A DNA stretch of 54,050 nt from Helochares maculicollis (Eukaryota; Arthropoda; Insecta; Coleoptera; Hydrophilidae): assembly GCA_033557835.1 (NCBI GenBank), contig JAWQRO010000125.1, forward strand, positions 1 to 54,050. The letters are read 5' to 3'. Positions 39,019 through 51,087 of the stretch are shown here, one piece after another (the stretch's first letter is position 1; the number at the start of each line of letters is the position of its first letter). The notes below the pieces were generated by a model. The model made no database searches, was not told the origin of the DNA, and worked only from the letters and a program-made list of their open reading frames with translations. The translations under genes were made by a program, and so were the position numbers.

Positions 39019-40300
39019 TTTAGCACCTAGTAGGTCTCTTTTAAGATTCGAAAATTAATCTGTTGGCATTCCTAGACTCTTTTTCTCTATAGACGCGTCT
39101 CCCTCAACTGCCCTGAGGAAACCTCCCGCCTTGTTCATCACTCACAGCACCCAATTCAGAAAAAATACAGATAAGAGTCCAGCATGGCTATTTTTTAATG
39201 CATATTACACTTCAAAGCTTTGTATGACATTAGAAGTTCATTTATTAAGTCTTTGTAATTTTTCCTTTATATGATTTACTAAAAAACAAAACTTTTCGGA
39301 GCCAGTGTTGCCTTATTATTCATTTACTTCTTAAATTCTTCATTCTGTATCATTTTCTGAATTTGTGAACCAACAAATACTTTAATTTCTGTCTAGTTGA
39401 GCTGCAGAATATTTTTTGAGAAATAAATCCCTTGTTAGCTTTGCCTATAGCCTTCAAACATTTTTTTATGAAGCTCAGTTTTATATACAACAGTGGCAAA
39501 AGTACGTCATCAGGGTTTATTCAAGGATCATTTTTAACATTTTCATGACCTTGACGAAGTAATTCACGCTTGGGCCACACTTTCTTTGTGTAGTGACCTT
39601 TTTTGTCTATTCGCTATTAAACTAGGAACATTTGTGGAAACCTGTTGTAGTCAGAGCCACAGCACTGCTGTCAAACTAGATTTTCAAGAGTCAATGAACA
39701 ATCGCTAGAGGTTTGAAGCATATTCAAAATTTAATAAAGTCATCACAACAGGAATGATGTTACAATAGACTAAATGATCTACTTGAGAAAAGAGAGCATT
39801 TATTTTGTCATTACGATATCGTAAGTTTTTCTATCAGAAGAAAGTAAATTTCCGTTATTTAATCTCAACCCCAAAACTTCGTCCAGTTTGTTTGACATTT
39901 TCAAATCACGTACTAAATCATTTAAATAACTTTGTGTCAGTGAATGAGGCCCATTTCAAGTTGACCGATCATAATTTAAGTAACTCCTGACTGAGAACAA
40001 ATTCCGCATTAGAAATAGAATCCTGACTTTCTGGTTGATTTGGAGACTTTGGAATTGCAGGTTCAGCACTATGCAGAATGGGTCTGACGGCCGACGATAA
40101 GTTTGGATACTGGATACTGTGTTTAGACGTAATTGTAATTCATTTTGTTTGATCTAAACAAAAATATCAATCAGTTACATGATCCTTCGGTTCTGTCCAA
40201 ATTATTGGTACAGCCGATATTATCCATTGGGTCCATTAGGTTCTTGTTTAGCCCAATGTAATAAAAGTTTCATACACGTTGCAGAGCATATATGTGGACC
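39019..40300 (-). pseudogene. Relic of an uncharacterised arthropod repeat-like protein family (possible transposase)
   Basis: Translated in all minus frames, conserved blocks appear in order. N-terminal part: GPHICSATC (40274-40300), TEPKDHVTD (40170-40196) followed by YFCL, YPNLSSAVRPILHS (40068-40109). Middle: LNDLVRDLKMSNKLDEVL (39872-39925), RLFIDS (39687-39704), HYTKKVWPKRELLRQGHENV (39536-39595). C-terminal part: DVLLPLLYIK (39479-39508), ELGAVSDEQGGRFPQ (39113-39157), LKRDLLGAK (39019-39045). I recall the same order in hypothetical proteins repeated in many arthropod genomes (YPNLPSA..PVPHS, LNDLVRDL.LSK, RLFIDSS, LLPPLHIKLGLMK, GAVSDEHGERFHQ). I know no assigned function. A stretch of about 60 residues, including the family's second conserved GD and a PCxLC motif, is missing near 39596-39640. 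Many stops and frameshifts. Confidence 0.8.
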
Positions 40301-40919
40301 CTAGGATTTATCTTGATGTGACACAGGAAATCCAAAATAATTTAAATATCACTGTTCAATTAATAGTGTAAGACTTTAACGCTGAGGTTAATTCTCTTCA
40401 CATATAACTGTGGGGGTTGTTTGAACACTTTCGGGGTATATACACGACGTAACTTACATAAATAAAATATAAGTTGATTACATGCAGTAGCTGTACAGTT
40501 GCCGAAATTTAAAACAAAATCGTGTATTAAGGTAAGAAATGAATATACAGTTGTCCAAAAAAATTGGACATAACTGGAACAAAGGTCTGCTAATGTAAAC
40601 AAAAATTATTAGTAAGTTCATGAGACATAAACAGTGTTTACCAGTGATAACTCTCAGAAAATAAAAAACAATAGGGACATCTTGATATACAGTATCTATT
40701 AACAAATTTTTTGAAGATTTAAACAATATCGCAAAACATGCATTCAAACTTTACTAAAATGTCCTGGTAAAAACTTTTGCTTGCAATAGTCTCAACAGTT
40801 TTCCAGTACAGCAATTTAACTCTACACAACGCGGTACAACAGGCACATGCACTAGAGGAGCAGTCTAGAGCTGCGCTTTTAATAGCTTGATTGAATTCGT
40901 ATCTCAAACCACTAACAGT
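40301..40919. other. AT-rich spacer with hairpin
   Basis: Open frames at 40360-40907 on the minus strand are unrecognised. It may include upstream sequence of the preceding relic. Contains the hairpin at 40548-40576. Confidence 0.45.
40548..40576. repeat. 11-bp hairpin resembling a Tc1-type end
   Basis: CAGTT-GTCCAA / TTGGAC-AT-AACTG pairs over 11 bp with a 5-A loop and a 2-base bulge. CAGTTGTCCAAAA preceded by TA resembles the start of Tc1-like inverted repeats, but no partner end was found. Confidence 0.4.
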
Positions 40920-41280
40920 CTGAATCCAACCGCCACAGCTTCCTCCTCCGCCGCCCTTCTCCTCGACCTCAAAGTCTCTGGTGTATCGGAACGAGATTAT
41001 AGTTCATAACTATTATTTCCCCCGACAGTATGAAATTGATTGATTGATTTTACCGCCTAATATTCTGGATAATGACTAATTAACTGTAGTGAGATGGCGT
41101 TGCGAACAGATGGAAGCGCATGGTCAACCGATCTCCCAAACGTTATTAATGGATAGGCTGTAATTATATCAACCATTATCACTAATCAATACCAATAATA
41201 TTGTTTTTATTATTTAAATAGTTTGATTGATAGCGACCGGTGGCCCTATAACATTGCACTGATTTATTTTACTAATAGAT
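40920..41280. promoter_or_regulatory. GC-richer island, candidate enhancer
   Basis: Begins with a CCTCCTCCGCCGCCC run (about 40942-40956). It continues with TAATTA homeodomain-type cores (near 41079), ATTGATTGATTGATT (from 41037) and AGATGGCGT (41092-41100), one base off the CTCF core. No open frame of note. Confidence 0.35.
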
Positions 41281-43819
41281 GCTTCATCTTCTGTAAAACC
41301 TTATTTTTCTTTTTAACTGGCCAAAAAAATATATTGTAAGAAGCTGCAAATAACTGGCAAAGATATTATAGTCATGCAAATAATAGAAGCCTATTTCAGT
41401 TTACGTTGCATGCAAATATTATTGTGTAGTAACCCACGTTATTTTTCTAAAATATGATATATAGCCCCACATAAAATGCCTTGTTTCGTAATATATTACA
41501 ACTGTGCCATAAAGTAATAATTCCTAACAAGTTCGGAGCTGATATATGGGGATGTTGTTGAATTGTAAACCGGAAACAATATCCTTTATGTTGGCGAGAG
41601 CCTCCAAATAAGCACGTAAAACATTTAAAACTTGATATTTTCAGGTCGCATCTAAAACCTAAACGATATAGATTTGTCCTTAACATGCAAAAAACCGGGG
41701 AATTATTAAATTTTTTGCCATCGTCCCATCACAAAACTTTCCAATACGCGGTCAAACTTTATCAAAATGTGGTGTAATGCAGGGCAGAAGACGAATTTCG
41801 AATATATATCTGCTGAAAGAGGCACTCTGTGATAAAGCGAGCATATCGAGAAATTTCAAATATCCGATTGCGATCTGGGATTGTAAAAAGCTTCTAGAGG
41901 CGAATTGCACTGATATGATGGCCTCAATATGAAAGCAATAGCGATAAGGTGGTTTGTTGGACATGTGCTCTGATTGGTTGCGAATATGTGCCTCATAATA
42001 TCGCACATGAACTGAACATAAAACTAGCATTACGGGGACAGACATTGTCATCACTTATTTTTATTGAGTCTAGTCCTAGCTTCTCCTATTCTATTTTATT
42101 CTTTCCTGTTCTATCGTGCCTAGTTTCAAAGGCGCTCAGCGCTACTACTTCTGGAATTGATGGGTCCAATTGTTATTTTTCCATTAATTTTAAGACGCAA
42201 CATTAATGACTCGTCATTACTTACGCGTATGAAAGAATCACTTTGCCTTAAAATTCTTCGCAATTCTAAAACTTTTAATAAAATGACTAAATATTGTTAT
42301 ATTACTTTACAAATGAGACACAAAAATCTTACAGATAGATTAGCTGCTACAAATATGCATTAGTCTTGATATATAAATAAATAAATAAAACTACGCTGTA
42401 ATTCGACTCTGATAATATATAAACTGAATTAAAAAATTACATCACTAGATAGATTACGACTTAACAATATAAATTTATAGGACTAAACTGAATTATTATA
42501 CAATATTATTTTAATTAAACAAATCTAAAAATAGCTGTGTTTGGTCAAATATCTATACTTAGTGACAGATATTTTTCAAACAATTAAAATAATTAATGTA
42601 TTTGCTGAGTTTGTGAATTTATGGTAATTGTGTCCACTCTCTTAACTTAAATTAAAAAAAAACCTGCAACTGTGATACTTTTAAATCGCTCATACGTGAA
42701 TATGTGATAAAATTAATATTCAAAATTTTTTGTAAAACAAATATTTTTGTCATAAAATTATTAGTATGTTTTAAAATTGTACATGCTGTAGTTGGTATTA
42801 AATATGACGCTCTATATTAAAGAAAAGCTGTTAAATTCTCTATCAGTGCAGGGTACCTGAAGGCTAGTGCACATTATATCTTTATCTTAATTATTATCTT
42901 AATATTTCCTCCAACACTTTCAAACTAGTCAAATCAATTTTGAATCAAATTCTAATTATGCATTCGGCTGTGTTGAAACTATTGTCGCAATAGATGAAGC
43001 TTGATTTCAAACTTGTCTTGAAAACAAAATATTTCATCAATGTAAATAGTTTAATTGTAAAAAAGTTTTTAAACGTAGCTTATTTAATTTACACAAGTTC
43101 AATATTAGTATAGGCTGAAAATCTGTACCCCTTTTTTACAATTTGGGGACTATTTTATTCAAAATTTAAACTTTGTCAAAATAAATAATTACATTGTTTC
43201 GCGAATATTAGTTTGGCGGAAAATGTTTGTCTTATTTTAAATAAGATGGCGCTTTGTCAGGTGAATAAAGAGGTGATTAAGAATTATCCACTCAAGGTCA
43301 TTCAAAATTTGTAACCTCACTTTTGAAATATACTATTTTTCTTCTGTTTGATAATACTGGCCGTTGTTATTTAAACACTTCTTTCTATTTATTAAATTAG
43401 TTACGATTGGTTACAACAAGTGTTCATGTTGATAATTTGCTCTTAGTTAAGAAACTCATTGTATACTGGGTTTCTTTTATCCCATAGTTAGTGAAGATCT
43501 AGTTTCCAGTAAACTTTTTATTTATTTATATTCTAAAAATGAATCTAATTTTTGATTTCCCTTAATGATCTTACCCAAAACTTGCACCACATTTTCTCAC
43601 AAAACACTATAAAATCTATGCACTCAAATCGTGTGCAGTTCAAATACTTTGATTCAATACAGATTCTATATATTTGATGTGTTTCGAATAGTGGATGCCA
43701 ATTAATAGCAATTCCTGTAGTAGCTGCAATGTCGATTTCTCTCTAATATAGGCCACAAAATATGTCCGTCAAGATCAACGTGTGATTGAAATCTAAGGAA
43801 TGCAAATTGACAAGCTATC
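41281..43819. other. Mostly AT-rich stretch
   Basis: Holds unrecognised frames at 41.45-42.36 kb and a CTCF-core match at 43244-43252. Parts right of 43.4 kb may belong to the gypsy-like relic. Confidence 0.45.
43244..43252 (+). promoter_or_regulatory. CTCF-core-like site
   Basis: AGATGGCGC, an exact match to the insect CTCF core AG[A/G][G/T]GGCGC and identical to the site at 2055. Here it lies in AT-rich DNA. Confidence 0.25.
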
Positions 43820-44020
43820 TTGGGCAGATCCAAACATTTACAATTTCAAATCCCAACTTGTCACAAAAGTTTTTAAAAGCAGAAAATGCTCTACTACCTT
43901 GACAGTCGTACCATATGCAATGCCTTAGATGCATTTAAATTTTATTTACTTTTTACTTCTCAACTATTCGATAAAAGGTATTAAAAGTACTTTTGTATTC
44001 CCCGAGATGTATGCTAAATA
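43820..44020 (-). mobile_element. Probable gypsy-type LTR retrotransposon integrase scrap
   Basis: On the minus strand, DCQGSRAFSAFKNFCDKLG (43851-43907) resembles the integrase block around the second catalytic Asp (D[R/Q]G..FTS..F..FC...G), continuing FEIVNV. Upstream, NTKVLLIPFIE (about 43960-44020) sits where these elements have a 'vRNTkT..vI..L' stretch. There are stops and shifts. The TS of the FTS motif is missing, and no reverse transcriptase, primer site or LTR was found nearby. Could be a chance resemblance. Confidence 0.4.
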
Positions 44021-44289
44021 ATAAGACCTTGCATAACTCATTCTACCAACTTGTCATTGTTAACAACTCAATAGTTTGAAAAAGTCTAAAATGTCAAGAT
44101 TAATCATTTGAGAATATTATTAATAAAATAACTGTATGAAAGTTCACTTATACAAAGGCAAAGCCAAAGGTTGTTTATCCAACAATCCAACATAAAAACA
44201 TAGAAAAATGTTCATTACCCAAGACTAGCAAGACCCTTTAAAAAATAGTTAATAAAACTATCGACTTCCTAACTTTTCACATATTGAAA
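44021..44289. other. AT-rich spacer
   Basis: Nothing recognised. Confidence 0.5.
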
Positions 44290-44680
44290 GTTCGAAGGGT
44301 GTGTACGAAAAACTTTCATTAATTGTATCCTTTTTTCTGAAGCAAGATACTTTAACTCGAGGGAGTTTAATAAGAGCTTCGCGAATGGATTTCAAATTTC
44401 CAAAATTCTTCGCAAGTTTTGGAGCTGCTGGCGCAAAAACTCGCATCAACACACGCCGCCGACTTTTAGTTAAAACTTTTTCCTTTATCGAAAGAATAAA
44501 TTATTTGTCGAGCAACTTTTTAAACGATAGTGCGGCAGCACAACAAAAAAGACGTCTTTAACTTTCGCATCAAGTCGACGGCGGCGGGAGCGACGTCGGA
44601 GGCGGCAGCAGCGCGGAGTTGTCATAGCTACATCTAATGGGTTTCGCGTGTCACTGTTATATTTCCAGTTGAACAAAATC
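44290..44680. promoter_or_regulatory. GC-richer island with CGG-rich core
   Basis: A GC-rich run at 44572-44620 contains repeated GGCGG/GACG units. Frames are open on both strands (44301-44561 plus, 44485-44682 minus) without recognisable domains. Candidate regulatory island; a 5' UTR-like element cannot be excluded. Confidence 0.25.
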
Positions 44681-47600
44681 ACTCTTCCTTGAATTTAATA
44701 GCAGCCATTGTTTGTGTTTTCTATTTGTACCCTTTGCTTGTGCTGGTCGCCTCGTCGCGTATCGTCCATCTCGAGCTATCAAATTAAATACATTTCATTT
44801 AACTGTGTACATGTTCAAGTAAGTGTAAAACTAAGAGAAAGCCTGAATAGTATTGAGGCTGTAGAAATGATTATTGATGCAAGTGCAATGTGTAAATACA
44901 AAGCCATTCAAATGCGCATCTTTTAGGGATGCACAGAGTTTAACTGTGTTTAGGGCTTACTTGCTTTGTTCTGAAAAAAATATCAATAAAAGTGGGGTAG
45001 GCGAGAAGACTAGAAAACAGTTGAACAAATCGTTATCCTTGACAGTTTCGAATTAGCTTCGCTTGAATTCGGTGTAATGTCATAATTTACAATAAAATTG
45101 CAAAACTAGTACGATAATTTAAGCCATATTGTTCCTTAAATCTTCTGATTTTATAAACAATGACAGCAGCATCATATCAATAAAAGAATGCCTTCACAAC
45201 ATCATCGTAACTAGTTTTGAAATTTCATTTAATAATAAATAGGATTATGTTCAAGAACGATTTCAAGCTGACCTATTTCCGCGCAGTATCGCATTTCAAA
45301 GGGTGTTTGCTACTTGAAAGGTTGCGATCGAGGGCAACAAAAGCCATTGTGCTGCAGCAATTCAATAATTGTGGATGTTCTAGAGACCTTCAGAAGGATT
45401 TCACAATCTTTGTCACTTAAATGTCGTAATTTATTGTCAATATTATTCTGTTCATTCTTTATTTTCTTCCGAATACATTTGAAGAAAGTACCTACAAAAG
45501 AAGAGCAAACAAATGTTTTACAGACAATTCTGTTCATCATTAAAATATCTTATGGGCAATACCATAGGAATCGACTATAGAATTATTGTCATGGATTAAT
45601 TGATATTCAGGTATTACTAGAGAATACACCATGATTATCGCATCGTAGCGTTCCTTTTCAAGCAGTTAAGGAAAATGCGCAACAGAGATATTGATTACGA
45701 ATTTATGGATGTATTTGTTGTGTAATGCCCAGGCAAGCAACTATATCTGTTTCCTAGTTGCCCTGTGCTAGTAGGTAGTAGTATAGACATAGAAGCCCGT
45801 AATATAGTATTTCTGTTTGTGAAGTGATGCATTCTCACGTGAGATTCTGCGCCATTCCTGGACCACCCTCCTTCTGGGTGGCAACCCCAACCAAACCAAC
45901 TTTGAACACTTAGAACAAGTCTGTAACATTTGAAACAGATCCTTGTTTTGAAATGCTGATACTAGAAACTCCACTTCATGTAGATTAAATCTAATTAATT
46001 TCGATTTATTTCTTGTTAGGTTTACTTAAGCATTTAATTGTGGCGTTCTTATTCAGCAAAGTAGATTCATACTAATTCCGTCCATTTAACTGCATTCCCT
46101 TAAACGACCTGCAAAGGTTGATCTAACTTTCGACCTTTACAGCTTGAAGTAAGAAGTTTTCAGATCAACAAGCTCTAGTTTTGTTGAATAAACATAAAAA
46201 TATAACATGACAGCTATTTGTCCACAACTTTTTCTCAATAAATTATTTATGAAATATATATATATATATATGCAAACTATCACCAACTATCAGACAATTC
46301 TGAAATGTAATCAGCGGTTGTTTATAGTTTTCTAATGAGATAATTTCAATTTCTCTGAATACAGAACCGTCTTTTCTATTAGAAATTTCAGATGAAGGTG
46401 AATACACAGTTATCTATAGTATATATTGACATTATTATTTTAAACAATAATTTCTAAAATTTTACTTTTTCGGACATTTTAGCGCTTTCAAACCCAATGG
46501 TTACTGGACTAATCTGTTTTTAATATGCTTCATGTCATATCACTCAATCGCATCCACTTAAAATCTGTTATATATTCCTATGAAATTGACAAATACAAAC
46601 TTCCTTTTGCTTTTATGTTCTCTGGACGATAAATAAATATTCAATACACATTTAAAGGATATGTACTGCATTTAAAGGTTGATTATCACATATATGATAA
46701 TATCTCTTCTGCGCTTCTACCTACAAGTTGTGTGGACAGATGTTAGCAATTTTTAGAATGTATTAGCCAAGGACAATTCATTTTAAATATGAAGTGATGG
46801 AACAAATGTAAGACCGAAATTAGATAAAGAACTCCCCCTATTATTTTGTCTTTAAATTTGTAGAGGATAAAAAATGGTAAAATAACAGTTTTGAACAAAC
46901 ATCTACCAATTGCTTCATTTTAAGGGTTACTCCACGAGTGATTTGGAAGCAAAATACTTTGTAATACTGTTCAGAAAAAAACTTTTAGAACAATGTATCT
47001 CAAAATTTCTCACACTAATCTTCAGCGGCTTGGGCTAGGCGTAAGTTATATTTTTTAAAAAAGGGACATATGAAAAATATAAAATGAGATTTGCATGCAA
47101 AAACGCACGACAATCACTATATTAACTCTAAACGAAAAAATATAGTATAAAAATATTTTTTATAATGTTTAGTGAGCACACTTGTATCAACGCAATAAAC
47201 GCATAATTAAAACTAAGCTAATTAAAGCCAACATAAACGAAAGTCTTCGGCACAGGACATTATCTGTCTATCCGTATCTTTCTATTAAAGCAGCGAGATT
47301 ATTTCTGGCAATCTTTAAACGTAGAATTAACTAATCGGCGGGGACAAAAACTCGGATAATGAATGTGTCTAAATTACGTAAAAAGCAAGACAAATACTGT
47401 TGAAGGAACGAGAGGGAGCTCGTCGGTAACCTGAAATGAAATTGCTTGAGTGATTAATTGAAGCAATAGCTTTGAGGACATGTATATCCGACGAAGCTGC
47501 TTCAATCATTGTGACAAATAACCCGCCCCTGCAAGGCCAAAAGCCTTTATTTATACTAAAGTTGAGCATTTTATGCGACAGCCAACCTCTTACAATAAAA

Positions 47601-50089
47601 CAATCAGACATAGATTGTCCCCTGAATGGATTAATATTTTCCCGAGTCCGCTGCTTTCCTACTTTCCCATCTTTCCTAAGATCCCATTTTCTTCAAGTTT
47701 CCACTTCTCCCAAATGCATGTCTTCGTTAAATAGGCATGTTTGTTATATAGGCAACTTGGTTAAAAAAAATTTACGTAAGTGTTACGAGAGTGATTTCTC
47801 TAGCTAATTTGCTGAGATCCACAATTAATTTACCAAAACTAAAGTTTTCTTACCATTGAATATTAATGATGTCTGTATAATTTCTTCCTTGGCGTTCAAG
47901 GCCTAAGCACGAAGGACTCGATTTACATAAAACTGTTTATTTATACAGAAGTAGGTTTAGGGTTGAGTACCGGCAACGAATCAGTAGATGGTAAGTGCTT
48001 GGTAAATAAATCAATTTGGCATTATTTAGTGGAAATACGTGTAGTTTAATAGGTCAGTGAAAACTGTGCTGCAGAATATGCAAACAGTATACGTGAATGG
48101 CATTAGTAGGACTGAAAGCGCAGCAAAAGTTAATTGTGCAAAAATTATCGCCCGATTTATCGTGATTTTTCAAATGCCCACTGAACCGTATAACCTTTAT
48201 AAATTAAAACACCCATAAACTTTTAAATCATTTCCACTTTTAGTACTTATTACTCGACTTCCCTCTCTTCCTCTAGTTGCTCGGTTCATTTGGCGTTGTT
48301 AACCATTCGCAGTGCGTAATATTTTTATGAGCTCCTTGCACTGTTGCTGCAGACTTTGTAATGAGAATGTCGGGATACTCGTAGTATTTATATTTTTATA
48401 CTGTTGTACACTCTATGTGGTTGTTAAATAATATCAAATATATTATGATCATGAAAAATTCAACCGAATATTTATAAGAGATTGTCGAGAATTGAGTATT
48501 TTCGAAATGAATTTGAGCACTTTTATTTGCCACTTTTGTATAGTGAGATACAAAATTATCTGTTGCGATTTTGACACAAAAATATTTATTGCTCCTTATA
48601 CGTATAAAAATATATAAAATAAATTTCATGTTTATTCACTTATAGAAGGATTTTATGGTAATTTTCAACTGCAACCGTAAGAAGGAAAACTCATAGCGTT
48701 CCTCTAAATATGTGTTTTATCTTTGTAATGTAAAATAGTTTCATCGTATGCGTCAGATTTTGTGCATTGCGGGTATTGTTATGAAGTATCATAGGTTTAA
48801 TTAAGTAAAATATCGACCTCTAGATTTTTGAATTTTCGTCCCATTTTGAGAGGCTGGTTAATTAATGTTTACCATATTTTGGCTTAAATCCTGTATATAC
48901 GCTTGTATAAGTGAGTAAAATTTTAAACTGGAATTAAAGTGTTAAAGCACATTATTTAAATAATCATAATAAACAAGCAAAAATCAAATTTCCTCTTTGC
49001 TGGACCAAAACTGGTATTTTCGATTATTAAATCTAAAGAAAGGATATTTGTTTAAAGTTGGAAAAACTGAAATACAACAAATGGTTAATATTGGGTCCTA
49101 TTAAATGTGTTATGATGTGTTACAGGAGTTCTAATTCCAATATAAAACTAAATATTTACATTAACTCGTTGACAAAAAAAAACAAATAAAATAAGTCTTT
49201 CTCTTAAAATCAACAAATGTCCGCAGTTTGTAAAATCCTTTTACCTTTCGTATAATACTGCAGTTTCTCAAAACTCGTTATAACTTGCATGTATTAATAA
49301 ATTAATATATGTAGATCTTTAATACCGCTCTCAGTTATTGTAAGAGATAATCATGTTTCTTGTCTAAGTGTATGTCACCCACAATTTAGCAAACAAAAAC
49401 AAACATATAAAAAGGTCTTAAAAATCAATTTTTAATTACACTGGTTTGTGCGTAGCATGCAATGGTTTTACTATAAAAATCTAATAATAAATAAGTATCA
49501 AACTTCAAACAAATACGTTTCGTTGCATATACTGGCCTACATTCACAAGCATAATACTCCATTACGTAAAAAGCAAACTGAACCTAGAAGCAAAGACAAC
49601 AATTAAATCATCTTACACTTTTATATTCACAGCGATTCACACGACAAGTTTGTATACAAAACAGCTTCCCGTTTCTTGACAATTGAAACCACAGATCGAA
49701 ACACTGCAACAAAAGTTTAGTTAATCAAAATTTTTTCAATTGGTAAAAGATTTTATTTAATCGTATCCTTCAATGAATTTATGATTGTTCAGCTGTACAT
49801 TTAGGCTAAATTCGTTTAAGATTTTAAGGTATGCATCAACACAAAAAATGAAAATACATCGTATTTATACTAAACCAAATACAACATTCGCAAGACAAAG
49901 CAAAGTCATTTCAGGGGAAAGATGGTTCTGTTTTGAATTACAAATTAACATTTTCTCGAGGAGAAAACTTTGTGATGTAATTGACAACTTATTATAGATC
50001 AGAACGATCAACCAAAATCATCATATTTTTTCCTCGGGCTATCTTACAATTTGTTCTCAAGTGCTGGAATATATTTCGCCTTTTTATGT
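44681..50089. other. Long AT-rich stretch
   Basis: Contains the (AT)n tract at 46254 and a mildly GC-richer patch at 47.24-47.70 kb. Short frames at 45.2-45.6, 47.4-47.8 and 48.4-48.6 kb have no recognisable product. Confidence 0.5.
46254..46271. repeat. (AT)n microsatellite
   Basis: Nine perfect AT copies. Confidence 0.9.
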
Positions 50090-50470
50090 ATCTCCAAGGG
50101 TTAGATTGGATCGCAATGACCACCGCCGGCGGAAAGGATGGACGAAGTGGAGGGTGTGACGTAGCGAAACCTTGGTATAGGGTGATAAATGAGCGAGTTG
50201 TGTGACATATGGGGTTATTACAAAATGAAATTTCGATTAAAACAGTACAGGGGAATTCATTAAAATTGTGTACCAATTAAAGTTATTTTAATTAATGCTA
50301 GAAATTAATTGATGTTTTGTCCTGGACCCCTGTATCCCACCTGATGACTGGATTAGTTCCCTAATTTCCCCAAATTCATGGGCGATATATAGAACGTGTC
50401 CTTGGGGATGTAGAATTTATACCGCCACGTTGGCACTGTCAAGGTAAAGTAACGTAATGAAAGCTTGCTC
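50090..50470. promoter_or_regulatory. GC-richer island upstream of the semaphorin exon
   Basis: Higher complexity with CCGCCGGCGG (50122-50131) and a second part at 50310-50450. No recognisable protein in any frame. Position about 0.6-1 kb before the exon suggests an intronic regulatory element; composition-based only. Confidence 0.3.
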
Positions 50471-51087
50471 TACATTGTTTCGAACAGCAACCAAATACTG
50501 CTGTTACATATATTATCGCATATTCAATTACTCCACTTACTACTTAGATTGTGTCAAAAATACATGCGATGCAGGTTAGTGCCGATGAAAAGCAAATTAA
50601 ATCAGAAAAAGCAAGGGTATACTGGCACAATGCTGTGGCAAACCAATCATGGGATAGTAGACACCCTGCACGTAGTTTTTTATATATGATTAACGCATAT
50701 TTTAAAACTAACAATGTTAATAGGAAATTCGTGTTAAAAATTCCGGCTTATTTAGTTAGCGTCATGCACTATAACAAAACAAATATTATCATTGGTAGTA
50801 ACTGAATAATAAAATTTACAAAATTTAATTATTTACAGTGCACTAGCCAAACTTGTAAGCGCATTTAAATTGAAAACCCAACTCCCGTTAATATACTTTA
50901 AAAACATGCTTGAATCAACCTCTCCATATAATACGCAGGATTATGCCCGATTACTGCCATTCGGAATATACAATTTTTATCGAAAAACCCCAAACGGGGA
51001 TATGTTATGGATGGCGTTATGATTCGGACGCCATGTTGGTGCAATTCCATATCGGAAAAGTTTGTGATACGATCGTTTTGTTTGCAG
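50471..51087. other. Stretch before the semaphorin exon
   Basis: Holds an 84-codon plus frame (50551-50805) with protein-like composition (for example SEKARVYWHNAVANQSW) that I cannot identify. From 50893 on, the frame that enters the semaphorin exon is open. See findings. Confidence 0.4.

Larger units (their letters stand above)
1..51087 (+). other. Inferred long intron (or intron plus 5' flank) of a semaphorin gene
   Basis: No other host coding exon could be supported upstream of the exon at 51088. That exon starts in phase 1, so an upstream exon must supply the first base of its first codon and should encode the signal peptide. I found no such exon here, so the upstream exon probably lies outside the window. 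The content of AT-rich DNA, microsatellites, decayed transposons and GC-richer islands fits a long insect developmental-gene intron. That the whole stretch is one intron is inference; an unrecognised short exon or a nested gene is possible. Confidence 0.5.
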
